Source: Halovenus halobia
GTDB taxonomy: Archaea; Halobacteriota; Halobacteria; Halobacteriales; Haloarculaceae
NCBI RefSeq assembly: GCF_051414135.1
Contig: NZ_JBLKOA010000006.1
Span: forward strand, 124,001 to 188,000
Length of the DNA stretch: 64,000 bases
Direction of reading: 5' to 3'
Positions 49,718 to 58,913 of the stretch are shown piece by piece; positions within the stretch are counted from its first letter, which is position 1; each line of letters begins with the position of its first letter. The position numbers and the translations under genes are program-made. The notes beneath the pieces were generated by a model that worked only from the letters and a program-made list of their open reading frames with translations, was not told the DNA's origin and did not search any database.

Positions 49718-51082
49718 TTAGCTGTAGGCCGTGAATTCTTCGCCGAAGACGAGGAAGTGACCGGTTCCGAGGAGTCCGATGGCTGCCGCAAGACTGAACG
49801 CGGCCGCCGGGCTAACGAAATCCCACAGGTAGCCGCCGACGGCCGCGCTCGGAATCACGGCCACATTTCTGAGCAGATAGTAGGTGCCGGTGACGCGCCC
49901 GCCGGCCCCCTGCTCGGCCGGGCCGACGATCAACGCTTTGTGCGAGGGCAGGCCTGCGAACCGGAGCCCTGAGAAGGCGAAGACGGCGACCAGCACGGCC
50001 GACAGTGGCAACGCGGACCCAGCCAGCCGCGGTGCAAATATCAACACGACCGGGAAGACTGCGTAGACGGCGAAACCCACGGCAACGACGGGCTTCAGCC
50101 CAACACGCTCGGCGGCCTTCGCTGCCGGAGCCATAATCAACAGCGCGACCAGCATCTCTACGCCCAGCAGATACCCGAAAAACGCCTGCGGCGACAGCGC
50201 GAGGTCGTAGGCAAATCCACCGAGGGCGACCCTCGTCTCCAGTCCGACCTGGAACACGTCGGTGACGACCAGCACGAAAAAGACGTAGACCATCCCGTTG
50301 GCAAACCGGACGAGTGTATCCCCGACAAGCAGCGGACGGAGGGAGTCAGGCATCTCCCGCACGTCTTGACGAATCTGTGCCACGCCTGCGAAGGAGTCAC
50401 CGAACGTGTCGTCGCTTGCGTCGTACAGGAGATGTTGTGCAAGCGTCCCGAGTGCGCCGAACAGTACCGCAACCGCCAGTACGTACCGAAAGCTCACAGT
50501 GAACTCCATATGCAAACCCAGCAACAGCGCCGCAAGGACCGGCCCGATGAGAAACGCTGTCCGGCGGACCGTCTCGGTACTCGCGAAGCCGGCGGCCAGC
50601 CGCGAGGGGTCGGTGGCCTGTTTCACCACGGCAAAGGTCGCACCCAGTCCGAATGATTTCCAGGCCTGTGCGAGTACAAGACCGACGAAAATCCAGAGCC
50701 ATGGCTCGGTTGTCACTCCGAGAAGACTCACTGCGCCGAGGCTTGGAGCGACCAGCCAGACGAGAAAGCCAAGCGTCGAAATCAGCCCGAAGGCCGTCAG
50801 TGCGGACCGCGAGCCGAGTTTGTCAGAGACGGCCCCGCCCGGATAGGGATACACTGCGGAGATGATGTTGCCGAACGTGCCGAACAGGCCAACGACGAGA
50901 CCCGTCGCGCCGAGTTCTACCATGTACTTCGGGAGAAATCGGCTGGTCATCTGGAAGCCGAGGCTGAACGCGAACATCGCCAGCGAAAGTACCAACACAT
51001 CCCGCTCAAGCGCGAGAAATCGCCGGACGGTCCCGAGTGCTCCACTCTGCTCGGCGTCGGCCGACACCTCCTGTTTGCTCAT
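49718..51082 (-). CDS. MFS transporter
   Basis: A 454-residue major facilitator with about 12 helices. The first (LSLAMFAFSLGFQMTSRFLP) and the loop YPYPGGAVSDKLGSRSALTA carry the A-motif-like GGxxSDKxGxR. Internal basic loops fit inside-positive topology. The substrate is unknown. The ATG at 51082 is chosen (MSKQEVSADAEQ). It is divergent from the Tat-lipoprotein gene, with a 14-bp palindrome (51114-51127) between. Confidence 0.88.
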   Translation of the reverse strand: MSKQEVSADAEQSGALGTVRRFLALERDVLVLSLAMFAFSLGFQMTSRFLPKYMVELGATGLVVGLFGTFGNIISAVYPYPGGAVSDKLGSRSALTAFGLISTLGFLVWLVAPSLGAVSLLGVTTEPWLWIFVGLVLAQAWKSFGLGATFAVVKQATDPSRLAAGFASTETVRRTAFLIGPVLAALLLGLHMEFTVSFRYVLAVAVLFGALGTLAQHLLYDASDDTFGDSFAGVAQIRQDVREMPDSLRPLLVGDTLVRFANGMVYVFFVLVVTDVFQVGLETRVALGGFAYDLALSPQAFFGYLLGVEMLVALLIMAPAAKAAERVGLKPVVAVGFAVYAVFPVVLIFAPRLAGSALPLSAVLVAVFAFSGLRFAGLPSHKALIVGPAEQGAGGRVTGTYYLLRNVAVIPSAAVGGYLWDFVSPAAAFSLAAAIGLLGTGHFLVFGEEFTAYS

Positions 51083-51113
51083 GAATTCAGACTTACTACC
51101 GCATCGTCCCACG

Positions 51114-51127
51114 GACAGTTAACTGTC
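51114..51127. promoter_or_regulatory. 14-bp palindrome between divergent transporter genes
   Basis: GACAGTTAACTGTC is perfectly palindromic and sits 32 nt before the MFS start and 80 nt before the binding-protein start. It is a plausible shared operator. Confidence 0.45.
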
Positions 51128-51206
51128 GAGCAGACCTGTTTGCCAGCCAGAAACTAATCAGTGGCCTTATGTACGCGACAGCGAATCAATTATAAATACA
51201 TAGACG

Positions 51207-53006
51207 ATGGGAACAACGCAAGATGACGGTCCCAAAATTACAAGACGGCAGTTGCTTGGGGGTGCGGCCGCGCTCTCGCTGGGCTCGACCAGCGGCTGTG
51301 TCCAGCGCATCAGAAGCATTCTCAACCGCGACTCGCCGTCAGCGGTGTCGCTGTCGGTCACCGCACCGCCAGCAGACGCTGACCGGATGGCGACGCTGCT
51401 TGCCCGCCACCTCGTCGAGAATCTCGAAGCTGTTGGTGTCAATGCGACCCTGAACGTCCTCCCTGAAACTGAACTCTACCGCGAAGTCCTCTTGAACGGT
51501 AACTTCGAGCTGTTCGTCGCGCAGATGCCACCGATGGAGGACCCGCAGGCGCTGTCCGCACTGCTGCACTCGGTGTACGCGAGTGAACCGGGCTGGCAAA
51601 ACCCCTACCATTACGCTGATATTGGGCTCGACGAGTTGCTCGCCCGCCAGCGCGCCGAAAGCGGCGACCAGCGCCGCCAGGTCGTTGCAGAGACGCTCGA
51701 CCACGTCTGCCAGACACAGCCGTTTACCACCGTGGCCTTTCCCGACGAGATTCGGGCAGCCCGGACTGACAACTTCCGCGGCTGGGAACGCCACGAACTG
51801 CAAGACCCCCTGTCGTATCTCACACTCGACCGGGCACCGGCGGTCTCACAGACTGACCAGCTCCCGCTCAAGCTCGCTGTTGCCGACTCGCGGATGTCGC
51901 AGAATCTCAACCCACTTTCGGTTGAATACCGCCAGATGAACCCAGTGACCGACCTGCTGTACGACCCGCTCGTTCGTCGCATCGACGGCGAACTCATCCC
52001 GTGGCTGGCCGCCGACTACGAGTTCCGAGACTCGAACACGCTTCGGGTCTCGCTGCGACCGGGACTCCGCTGGCACGACGGCACCTCGCTGACCGCCAAC
52101 GACGCCGCGTTCACCTACCGATTTCTCGCAGACACCTCGCTGGGCAAAATCACCCAGACTGTTCCGGCACCGCGGTTTCAGGCCTGGAGCAGACTCGTTT
52201 CCGACGCCCACGCTGTCGACGACACGACGGTCGAACTCACTATTCCGGACACGAGTCAGGAAGTCGCCAAACAGGCACTGACCGTCCCGCTGTTCCCCGA
52301 GCACATCTGGCGAGAGCTGAGCGACCCGGCAGATATCCAGGGTATCGAGGGCTCGAACAACATTACCAACGCCATCATCTATGCTAACACTGACGCCGTC
52401 GGCAGCGGGCCCCTGGTCGTCGAGAGCGTCTCCAGCGGGGAGGAAGTGGTGCTCAGACCGTTCGAAGACCACTTCCTCCAGCGTGGGGCCGGCCTCTTCG
52501 AGGAAATTCCAGCGGCCTTTGCGGGCCAGCCTGCGTTCGACCGCCTCCAGCTTATCATGTTGCCCTCCAACGAGACGGCAGTCAACCAGGTCGCACAGGG
52601 CGATGTCGACGCGACGGCGACGAGTGTCGACCCCCGGGAACCGGTCATCAGGCGGATCGTCGACGCGTCCGGCGTCTCGCAGTTTACCGAGCGCTCACAC
52701 TCGCCGTACCAGATTGGATTCAACACCGGGACGACACCGTTCAGTAACCCGTACTTCCGCCGACTGGTGGCACGACTGGTCGACAAACAGTACGTCGCCG
52801 ACGAGATCTTCGAGGGGTACGGCAGCCCGGCCGCCAATCCATTCAGCAAGACACGGTGGAATCCCGACAGCCTCGCCTTTGGCCCGGAAGACCCGGTGGT
52901 TCCCTTTATGGGCACAGATGGTGAACTCGACGTCGAGACGGCGCGGGCGGCGTTTCGCGAGCGTGGCTTCGAGTTCGACGAGAACGACACACTGATCATC
53001 AGATGA
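51207..53006 (+). CDS. Tat-exported lipoprotein, family 5 extracellular solute-binding protein
   Basis: A 599-residue binding protein of the peptide/nickel (DppA-like) type. The N-terminus has a twin-arginine signal TRRQLLGGAAALSLG with a lipobox-like SGC (C31), typical of haloarchaeal Tat lipoproteins. Family 5 features include LRPGLRWHDGTSLTANDAAF and GSGPLVVESVSSGEEV. No permease or ATPase gene is beside it, so it is an orphan binding protein. It overlaps the PAP2 gene by 4 nt (ATGA). A TATA-like ATTATAAAT lies 10-18 nt upstream of the ATG. Confidence 0.9.
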   Translation: MGTTQDDGPKITRRQLLGGAAALSLGSTSGCVQRIRSILNRDSPSAVSLSVTAPPADADRMATLLARHLVENLEAVGVNATLNVLPETELYREVLLNGNFELFVAQMPPMEDPQALSALLHSVYASEPGWQNPYHYADIGLDELLARQRAESGDQRRQVVAETLDHVCQTQPFTTVAFPDEIRAARTDNFRGWERHELQDPLSYLTLDRAPAVSQTDQLPLKLAVADSRMSQNLNPLSVEYRQMNPVTDLLYDPLVRRIDGELIPWLAADYEFRDSNTLRVSLRPGLRWHDGTSLTANDAAFTYRFLADTSLGKITQTVPAPRFQAWSRLVSDAHAVDDTTVELTIPDTSQEVAKQALTVPLFPEHIWRELSDPADIQGIEGSNNITNAIIYANTDAVGSGPLVVESVSSGEEVVLRPFEDHFLQRGAGLFEEIPAAFAGQPAFDRLQLIMLPSNETAVNQVAQGDVDATATSVDPREPVIRRIVDASGVSQFTERSHSPYQIGFNTGTTPFSNPYFRRLVARLVDKQYVADEIFEGYGSPAANPFSKTRWNPDSLAFGPEDPVVPFMGTDGELDVETARAAFRERGFEFDENDTLIIR

Positions 53007-53905
53007 TTCCACTCCTCCCCGAAATTAGCGTTGTCGTGACGGCGCTGGTCGTCGCGGGAGTCGTCACTATCGTCGGCCTCGACCGTGTCTGGGCGTTCCG
53101 TGACCGCGCCCGCGACCGGTTTCTGTACATCTTTCCGTACGTGCTGTTGTTGCTCGGCGTCTTCGCGGTGAACTCGGTGTTGCGGTCGGTCGGGCCGGCG
53201 CTGTCGTGGCTGCTCAACTGGCAGATTACCAACGAAATCTTCAGCCTCGAAGGAGAGTTTGTCGCCGTCCTCCAGAGCTACGCGACTCCCGCCGCGACGG
53301 TGTACTTTTCGTACACCTACATCTACGGCTATATTTTTCTCCTGTTGTTTCCGGTGGTGGCCTACCTGGTCCTGGAGGATGACCGGCCGTTCCGGATGGC
53401 GATTATCGCCTACGCGCTCAACTACATCATCGGCGTTGGCTGTTACGTTCTTTTCATTGCGTACGGGCCGCGCAACGTGATGCCAGACCTGGTTGACCAG
53501 CTTCTGTACGTCCACTGGCCGGAGTCGAATCTGCTCACCACCGAAATCAACTCCAATGTCAACGTCTTCCCGTCGCTGCACACCTCGCTCGCGGTGACAG
53601 TTGCTATGCTCGCCTACCGAACCCGTGACGAGTATCCCGCGTGGCTGCCGCTCTCATCGCTCGTGGCGGGGTCAGTCGTCATCTCGACGATGTATCTCGG
53701 CATCCACTGGCTGACCGACGTGATTGCTGGCACTGGACTGGCGGTCTTCTGTGTTGTCGCGGCAGCGTGGCTGACCGACCCGACGAATCTCGACGGGAGA
53801 ATTGGGTCGCTCGGGCGACGCCTCCGGCGGCCAATCGACCGCTTTGCTCGCGCAGGGCTGGACCGACTGCAACAGTTCACCCGCGACCGCGACCTACCGA
53901 TCTGA
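53003..53905 (+). CDS. PAP2-superfamily membrane phosphatase/phosphotransferase
   Basis: A 300-residue protein with about six membrane helices. The PAP2 active-site motifs are FPSLHTS (H193) and GIHWLTDVIAG (H235, D239), a form seen in AUR1/inositol-phosphoceramide synthase-like and phosphatidylglycerol phosphatase-like enzymes. It may dephosphorylate or transfer a lipid-head phosphate. It overlaps the Tat-lipoprotein gene by ATGA. The C-terminus is basic (RLRRPIDRFARAGLDRLQ). Confidence 0.85.
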   Translation: MIPLLPEISVVVTALVVAGVVTIVGLDRVWAFRDRARDRFLYIFPYVLLLLGVFAVNSVLRSVGPALSWLLNWQITNEIFSLEGEFVAVLQSYATPAATVYFSYTYIYGYIFLLLFPVVAYLVLEDDRPFRMAIIAYALNYIIGVGCYVLFIAYGPRNVMPDLVDQLLYVHWPESNLLTTEINSNVNVFPSLHTSLAVTVAMLAYRTRDEYPAWLPLSSLVAGSVVISTMYLGIHWLTDVIAGTGLAVFCVVAAAWLTDPTNLDGRIGSLGRRLRRPIDRFARAGLDRLQQFTRDRDLPI

Positions 53906-54553
53906 GCCCGCGAGCGGGTACCACTCACTCTCGGTCTGCTGTTGCCATATCCGTCCAGCAGTGCCCGTCGGCGTGCTCTTGAGTTCGACCGTCCACTCGG
54001 CGGCTTCGCTCAATATCCGCCGCGATTCGAGGCCGTGTGGCTGTGCCAGTCCGAAGAGTCCGAGATAGCCAGCCGAGCCGAGTCGCGACGAGACAACGTG
54101 TGCGAACTTGAACGTCGCCTGGTCGCCGGTCGCCCCGAGAATCGACGACAGCGAGACGAATCCGATCCGACCACTCTCGTAGCCGGCGGCCTCGAGCCGG
54201 TCGAAACAGGCTGTCAGTCCAAGTCCAATCCCAGTGAGGTCGTCCGGTGAGGGGACGCTGTAGACGAACACGCCGTCGCTGCGCATCCGACTGGACCGCT
54301 CCGTTCCCTGGCACTCGACCACACAGACTGACTGTGGTTCGTCTCGGGCACCGTCGAGTCGGTCGAGGACCGCGTCGGCTGGCTCATCAGTCGAGACAAC
54401 CACCGCGCCCTCACCAGCCTGTAGTCCCTGCTGCAGCGCGTCGTAGAGCCACGTCGTCGTGTCCGTACCGTCGGTATCTGCGACCAGAACGGTCGCTCCG
54501 GGGGCAAGTCCAGTGAGTGCGTCCAGTCCGAAGACCCCAGACAGGTCGTACAT
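53894..54553 (-). CDS. KaiC/RecA-like signalling protein
   Basis: A 219-residue RecA-fold protein of the haloarchaeal KaiC-like type (DUF7504-style). It begins LTGLAPGATVLVADTDGTDT, where a Walker A would sit, but GTDTTTW lacks the canonical GKT, so ATP binding may be lost. It overlaps the HalX regulator gene by one base and is downstream of it in the same operon. Such proteins often accompany haloarchaeal two-component systems. It overlaps the convergent PAP2 gene end by 12 nt. Confidence 0.7.
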   Translation of the reverse strand: MYDLSGVFGLDALTGLAPGATVLVADTDGTDTTTWLYDALQQGLQAGEGAVVVSTDEPADAVLDRLDGARDEPQSVCVVECQGTERSSRMRSDGVFVYSVPSPDDLTGIGLGLTACFDRLEAAGYESGRIGFVSLSSILGATGDQATFKFAHVVSSRLGSAGYLGLFGLAQPHGLESRRILSEAAEWTVELKSTPTGTAGRIWQQQTESEWYPLAGSDR

Positions 54554-55125
54554 TAGTTCTCGTCGATGTTGCGGAGCGTGGCGACGAAATCGTCGTCGTT
54601 CTCGATACCCCCCAAGGTGTCTGAGAGTTCGTCGCGCAGTTCGTCCAGTCGCGTTTTCAGTCGCTCGTACTCGTCGTGGTCAGACAGTTCGCTGGCGTTT
54701 TTGGTCGCTTCGAGTGTGGCTCGTTTCTCGACCAGCGCGTAGTACTCCTGCAAGAGTGTGTCGTAGGTCGACCGTTCGAGCAGATTCGCGACCGTCTGTT
54801 CGAGTTCGTCGCTTTTGACGGGTTTGGAGAGATAGGCGTCGAATCCCATTTCGAGGATATCGAAATCCGGCTCGACGGCGGTGACCATCGCCACCCGGCA
54901 GTCAATCTCTTCTCGGCGGATGTGTTCGAGTACCTCGTCACCCGAGAGCCCGGGCATCATCCGGTCGAGCAGTACAACGTCGACGGACCCGTCAAGCTTC
55001 TCGATTCCTTCGTCACCGTTTCGCGCTGTCTCGACAGTGTAACTGTCCGTTAACCACAGGCGGTAGGTTTCTGCCACGTCTGGCTCGTCTTCGACGATCA
55101 ACACGACTGGGTCCGAATCTGCCAT
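54553..55125 (-). CDS. response regulator with HalX domain
   Basis: A 190-residue regulator. The receiver domain (1-120) has phospho-acceptor D54 in VVLLDRMMPG and K101 in YLSKPV. The C-terminal HalX domain (about 120-190) contains TYDTLLQEYYALVEKRATLE. HalX is found almost only in haloarchaea. The output is presumed protein-protein signalling rather than DNA binding. It is the first gene of an operon with the KaiC-like gene. Confidence 0.92.
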   Translation of the reverse strand: MADSDPVVLIVEDEPDVAETYRLWLTDSYTVETARNGDEGIEKLDGSVDVVLLDRMMPGLSGDEVLEHIRREEIDCRVAMVTAVEPDFDILEMGFDAYLSKPVKSDELEQTVANLLERSTYDTLLQEYYALVEKRATLEATKNASELSDHDEYERLKTRLDELRDELSDTLGGIENDDDFVATLRNIDEN

Positions 55126-55263
55126 CTGCGCTACTCTTCGCTTTCGATATACATAGCCTTGTGGGAGTGCCCGGAGTCGCGTGGCCGACCATAACCTACT
55201 TTGTCTTACTCTGTCATGGTACCTGTACGCACGGACCGACCGTGCACCACGGGGGACTCACAA

Positions 55264-55464
55264 ATGGTATTCAAGAAAGTCACACTGATCGGATCGAGTG
55301 CAGAATCGTTCGACCACGCTGTCGACAATGCAATTGACCGGGCCCACGACACCCTCGACAAGGTTCACTGGGCCGAAGTTGAGGAGATGGGCGTCGAACT
55401 GGCGGGTGTCGACGGCCGAGAGTATCAAGCAGAAGTCGAGGTTGCCTTCGAGCTCGAAGACTAG
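55264..55464 (+). CDS. dodecin
   Basis: A 66-residue flavin-storage protein. It begins MVFKKVTLIGSSAESFDHAV and contains VHWAEVEEMGVELAGVDGRE, with the tryptophan that stacks on flavin in haloarchaeal dodecins. Twelve copies form a hollow ball that stores riboflavin or lumichrome. Its TAG overlaps the convergent IscA stop through CTAG. Upstream ATGs at 55201 and 55216 are out of family and not used. Confidence 0.93.
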   Translation: MVFKKVTLIGSSAESFDHAVDNAIDRAHDTLDKVHWAEVEEMGVELAGVDGREYQAEVEVAFELED

Positions 55465-55823
55465 GTTCGGAAACTCTCGCCACAGCCACATTCACTGACG
55501 ACGTTTGGATTTTCGACGTGGAACCCTTCGCCCTGTAGTCCGCCCTCGTAGTCGAGTTTGGAGCCCTCGATGTAGCTCATGCTGGCGGGGTCGACGAACA
55601 CGCGCAGGCCGTGGTGTTCGTAGATAGTGTCGTCTTCTTCGGGTTCATTGTCGAAACGCATGCCGTACGAGAGTCCGGCACAGCCGCCTTGTTGGACGTA
55701 CAGCCGAAGGCCGGACACGTCGGTATCCATACTCTCGCGTTCGAGCAGCGCGATCGCCTCCTCGGCAGCGGTTTCGCTGACCGAGATAGTGGATTGCTGG
55801 GGGGTGTCGTCGGTCGTGCTCAT
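55461..55823 (-). CDS. HesB/IscA-family iron-sulfur carrier
   Basis: A 120-residue A-type carrier with the three conserved cysteines: C48 in QQGGCAGLSYG, and C112 and C114 in ECGCGESF. It accepts Fe-S clusters from a scaffold and passes them to target proteins. The ATG at 55823 is used because the longer upstream reading lies in the divergent pdxT promoter. Confidence 0.93.
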   Translation of the reverse strand: MSTTDDTPQQSTISVSETAAEEAIALLERESMDTDVSGLRLYVQQGGCAGLSYGMRFDNEPEEDDTIYEHHGLRVFVDPASMSYIEGSKLDYEGGLQGEGFHVENPNVVSECGCGESFRT

Positions 55824-55937
55824 ACGGACTGCTACCTGCCGAACGATGTTAACTCTGACGACCGTCTGTTTCGGACGCTCGTCCAGTCTGGAGCCAAGAC
55901 CGGGATTCTTTTTCTCGTCGGTCACCTACCGGGAGCT

Positions 55938-56537
55938 ATGACGGTTCGAGCGGGCGTCGTCGCAGTGCAGGGAGACGTGAGCGAACACGCCGCGGCAATC
56001 CGGCAGGCTGCTGAGGCACACGGCGAGACAGCCGAAGTTGTCGAGATTCGCCATGCCGGAGCGGTCCCCGAGTGTGACGTGCTTCTCCTCCCCGGCGGAG
56101 AGTCGACGACTATCTCGCGGCTGGTCCACCGCGAGGGAATCGCCGCAGAAATTCAGGCGCACGCCGAGGCCGACAAACCCATTCTCGCGACCTGTGCCGG
56201 GCTGATTCTCGTCAGCACCGACGCTCACGACGACCGCGTCGACACGCTCGACCTGCTGGATGTGACTGTCAAGCGAAACGCCTTCGGCCGACAACGGGAC
56301 AGTTTCGAGGCGCCGCTGGGGGTGACTGGACTCGACGACCCATTCCCGGCGGTGTTCATCCGCGCGCCGGTCATCGACGAGATTGGCGAGGGGGTCGAGG
56401 TGCTGGCGTCGTGGGACGACGACCCGGTTGCGGTCAGGCAGGGCTCGGTCATTGGTCTCTCGTTCCATCCGGAACTGACCGATGATTCCCGGCTGCACGA
56501 CCTGGCGTTTTTCGAGTCTGTCCTGGCCGAAGCCTGA
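55938..56537 (+). CDS. pdxT: pyridoxal 5'-phosphate synthase glutaminase subunit
   Basis: A 199-residue class I glutaminase with the triad C86 (LATCAGLI), H177 and E179 (SFHPE), and the GGEST loop at 53-57. It feeds ammonia to PdxS in the deoxyxylulose-independent PLP pathway. PdxS is not in the window. It is followed 44 nt later by hisE, with which it may be co-transcribed. Confidence 0.95.
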   Translation: MTVRAGVVAVQGDVSEHAAAIRQAAEAHGETAEVVEIRHAGAVPECDVLLLPGGESTTISRLVHREGIAAEIQAHAEADKPILATCAGLILVSTDAHDDRVDTLDLLDVTVKRNAFGRQRDSFEAPLGVTGLDDPFPAVFIRAPVIDEIGEGVEVLASWDDDPVAVRQGSVIGLSFHPELTDDSRLHDLAFFESVLAEA

Positions 56538-56581
56538 CTCAGTACCGACGCGCTGAAGACTGTTGCCGGCCAGCAACCGGT

Positions 56582-56881
56582 ATGACCGAGGCGACTCCCG
56601 ACGAAATTCTCGAGGAACTGTTCGACGTGATCGAAGACCGCAAGGAAAACCTGCCAGAAGGCTCCTACACGGCCTCGCTGTTCACCCACGAGAAAGGCCA
56701 GAACGCTGCGCTGGAGAAACTGGGCGAGGAGACGACTGAGTTTCTGCTTGCCGCGAAAGACGACGACACCGACGAGATGGCTCACGAGGCTGCCGACATC
56801 GTCTACCACCTACTGGTAGTGCTCTCGATGCACGATATGACGCTTGCAGACCTGCGCGAGGAACTCGCAGACCGGCGGTAA
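56582..56881 (+). CDS. hisE: phosphoribosyl-ATP diphosphatase
   Basis: A 99-residue enzyme of histidine biosynthesis, removing pyrophosphate from phosphoribosyl-ATP. Family motifs are SYTASLFTHEKGQNAALEKL, GEETTEFLLAAK and EAADIVYHLLVVL. It is a separate gene here, not fused to hisI. It is convergent with the second HalX regulator. Confidence 0.95.
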   Translation: MTEATPDEILEELFDVIEDRKENLPEGSYTASLFTHEKGQNAALEKLGEETTEFLLAAKDDDTDEMAHEAADIVYHLLVVLSMHDMTLADLREELADRR

Positions 56882-56883
56882 AC

Positions 56884-57420
56884 TCAGGCTGTAGGGGCGT
56901 TATCTCGGCGTTGTCCGACGGTCCGCGCACGCTGCTCGAGCTGGTCGAGCAACTGCTGATATCCGTCGGCAGCTGAGAGTCGAGCCTGTGACTGTGTCTC
57001 CTGTAAAATCTCTTTGAGACGTTCGAGTCGCTCGTATTCCCGGACTGCTTCGGCTTTGTCGGCCATCTCCAGTTGTGCCTCGATAGCGTTGGTCAGTTCG
57101 TCGATGCCAACAGGTTTGTGGAGGTAGTCATCGGGTTCGACGGAGAGAATATCGACATCTGGAACGACCGCAGAGCAGAACAGCACCTGACAGTCCAGGC
57201 CGCGCTCGCGAATCGTTGTCAGAATCTCTGTTCCTTCCCACTCTGGCAGTCGCCGGTCGAGCAAGACCACGTCGGTTTCGTGGTCGACTGCCTCTAGCGC
57301 TGCGTCGCCGGACGCGGCGGTGTCTACATCGTAGTGCATCCCGAGCATCGCTGCGTAGGAGTCAAGCAGTGGTTGCTCGTCGTCGACAATGAGGACAGTT
57401 GCGTCTTGAGCGGTCGTCAT
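56884..57420 (-). CDS. second response regulator, HalX-like
   Basis: A 178-residue regulator with D55 in VVLLDRRLPEW and K102 in YLHKPV. Its C-terminal region (about 115-178) is a helical HalX-like extension (EAQLEMADKAEAVREYERLE). It is similar in plan to the regulator at 54.5 kb but encoded alone. A TATATAGAAA element lies immediately upstream of the ATG. Confidence 0.88.
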   Translation of the reverse strand: MTTAQDATVLIVDDEQPLLDSYAAMLGMHYDVDTAASGDAALEAVDHETDVVLLDRRLPEWEGTEILTTIRERGLDCQVLFCSAVVPDVDILSVEPDDYLHKPVGIDELTNAIEAQLEMADKAEAVREYERLERLKEILQETQSQARLSAADGYQQLLDQLEQRARTVGQRRDNAPTA

Positions 57421-57611
57421 CTTGTTTCTATATACTTACTCCGTCCATAGTTGCGCTGTGCATAACTAGTTAGTACGATGTCAGCGAACAGCAACTAACG
57501 TGTTAGAGAACTTCGGCACAGTATCGTCGAGTGCCGACGACTCTGTCGGCCGCGCAGGACCGCTTTGGCGAACAGACGGTCTTTTCAGTACTCGTCCGGT
57601 AGAAGTGGACA

Positions 57612-58589
57612 ATGAGTCATCCATTCGAGCAGTTACCGACGACGCCCCGGAGCGAGGAGCTTCTGGACAAGGCGTTTTCGCGGGCGTCTCGCTCGGGTCG
57701 GGCCAAACGCGGCACCGACGCCCAGCAGTCGATGCTGCTGACGGCAGCGAATATCGTCTCTGACAACCTGCAAAACGTCGTGGGCGACTGGCCCGATTTC
57801 GACCGTCTCGACCCGTTCTATTACGAACTCGCGGACGCTATTGTCGGTGCGGACGACCTGCGCCAGCATCTCAACGAACTGAGCTGGGCAGCCAACAAGA
57901 CGACCGAAATCAGATACGAGTACGAACCGCGCCTCTCGGGTGACCTCGAAACGGCCCGGAAGTTCCGCAAACAGGCCTTCGCCCGCATCGCCGACGTGGT
58001 CGAAGAAATCGAAGACGACCTGCTGGCCGTTGCCGACGCCCGCGAAAAACTCCGTGACCTTCCGGACATTCGCCCCGACGAGCCGACGATTGTCGTCGCT
58101 GGCTCGCCGAACGTCGGCAAGTCATCGTTCGTCAACGACGTGACCCGAGCGACCAACGAGGAAGCCGCCTATCCGTTCACAACGACAGAGATTCAGATTG
58201 GCCACGTCGAAGCCAATCACATCAAGTATCAGATTGTGGATACGCCCGGCCTGCTGGACCGCCCAGCAGAGCAGCGCAACCCCTCCGAATCACAGGCCGT
58301 CAGCGCGCTCGAACACGCCGCTGACGCGGTGCTGGTCGTGCTGGACCCCTCCGGGGACAGCGGTTACCCACTCGAGACGCAACTCCAACTGCGAGCAGAT
58401 ATTCTCGAGCGGTTCGACGTTCCGGTCGTGACGGTCGCGAACAAGCGCGACCGCTTCGAGGGCGACGCTCCGGCTGAAGCTGACTCTGTAATGAGTCTCG
58501 AAACCGGCGAGAACGTGCAGCACGTACTTGATGCAGTAATTGAGGCTGTCGGTTACGAACCGGAACTGCCGATTGACGACGAGCGGTAA
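57612..58589 (+). CDS. NOG1-family GTPase
   Basis: A 325-residue GTPase. An N-terminal helical NOG1 region (1-155) is followed by a G domain with P-loop GSPNVGKS (164-171), switch DTPGLLD and G4 NKRD. Eukaryotic NOG1 acts in 60S assembly; archaeal members are shorter and probably have a related role in large-subunit biogenesis (inference). Confidence 0.9.
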   Translation: MSHPFEQLPTTPRSEELLDKAFSRASRSGRAKRGTDAQQSMLLTAANIVSDNLQNVVGDWPDFDRLDPFYYELADAIVGADDLRQHLNELSWAANKTTEIRYEYEPRLSGDLETARKFRKQAFARIADVVEEIEDDLLAVADAREKLRDLPDIRPDEPTIVVAGSPNVGKSSFVNDVTRATNEEAAYPFTTTEIQIGHVEANHIKYQIVDTPGLLDRPAEQRNPSESQAVSALEHAADAVLVVLDPSGDSGYPLETQLQLRADILERFDVPVVTVANKRDRFEGDAPAEADSVMSLETGENVQHVLDAVIEAVGYEPELPIDDER

Positions 58590-58820
58590 TTACTCGCGCA
58601 TCGCGCGCAGGTCAGCGAGGTCGTAGCCCTGTGTCACGAGCACGATGACCGCGGCGACCAGAAACGACAAGAGCAGTCCGACTGTCTGGACGAGAGCGGG
58701 GGCCGTCCCCTCGGCGGTTGCCCAGGGTTGGCCGACCAGCGTGCCCAGCGCGACAATCGCCACGAAGGCCGCGGTGGCGAGTCCGAGCACTTCGAGTCTG
58801 TCATCGTACGAGATGTTCAT
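58590..58820 (-). CDS. two-helix small membrane protein
   Basis: A 76-residue protein with two hydrophobic helices (LATAAFVAIVALGTLVG; TVGLLLSFLVAAVIVLVTQ) and a charged C-terminus (YDLADLRAMRE). No family is named with confidence. The start MNISYDD at 58820 is chosen. It is convergent with the NOG1 gene, stops adjacent. Confidence 0.6.
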   Translation of the reverse strand: MNISYDDRLEVLGLATAAFVAIVALGTLVGQPWATAEGTAPALVQTVGLLLSFLVAAVIVLVTQGYDLADLRAMRE

Positions 58821-58913
58821 ACTGCACACCAGCGCGTTGGCCGTAGTAAATTGTGTGGTTTGTCGCTAGGAGTTTTGGGTGTGGCAGAAACGGATGGTGT
58901 CTTGGTGTGTAAC

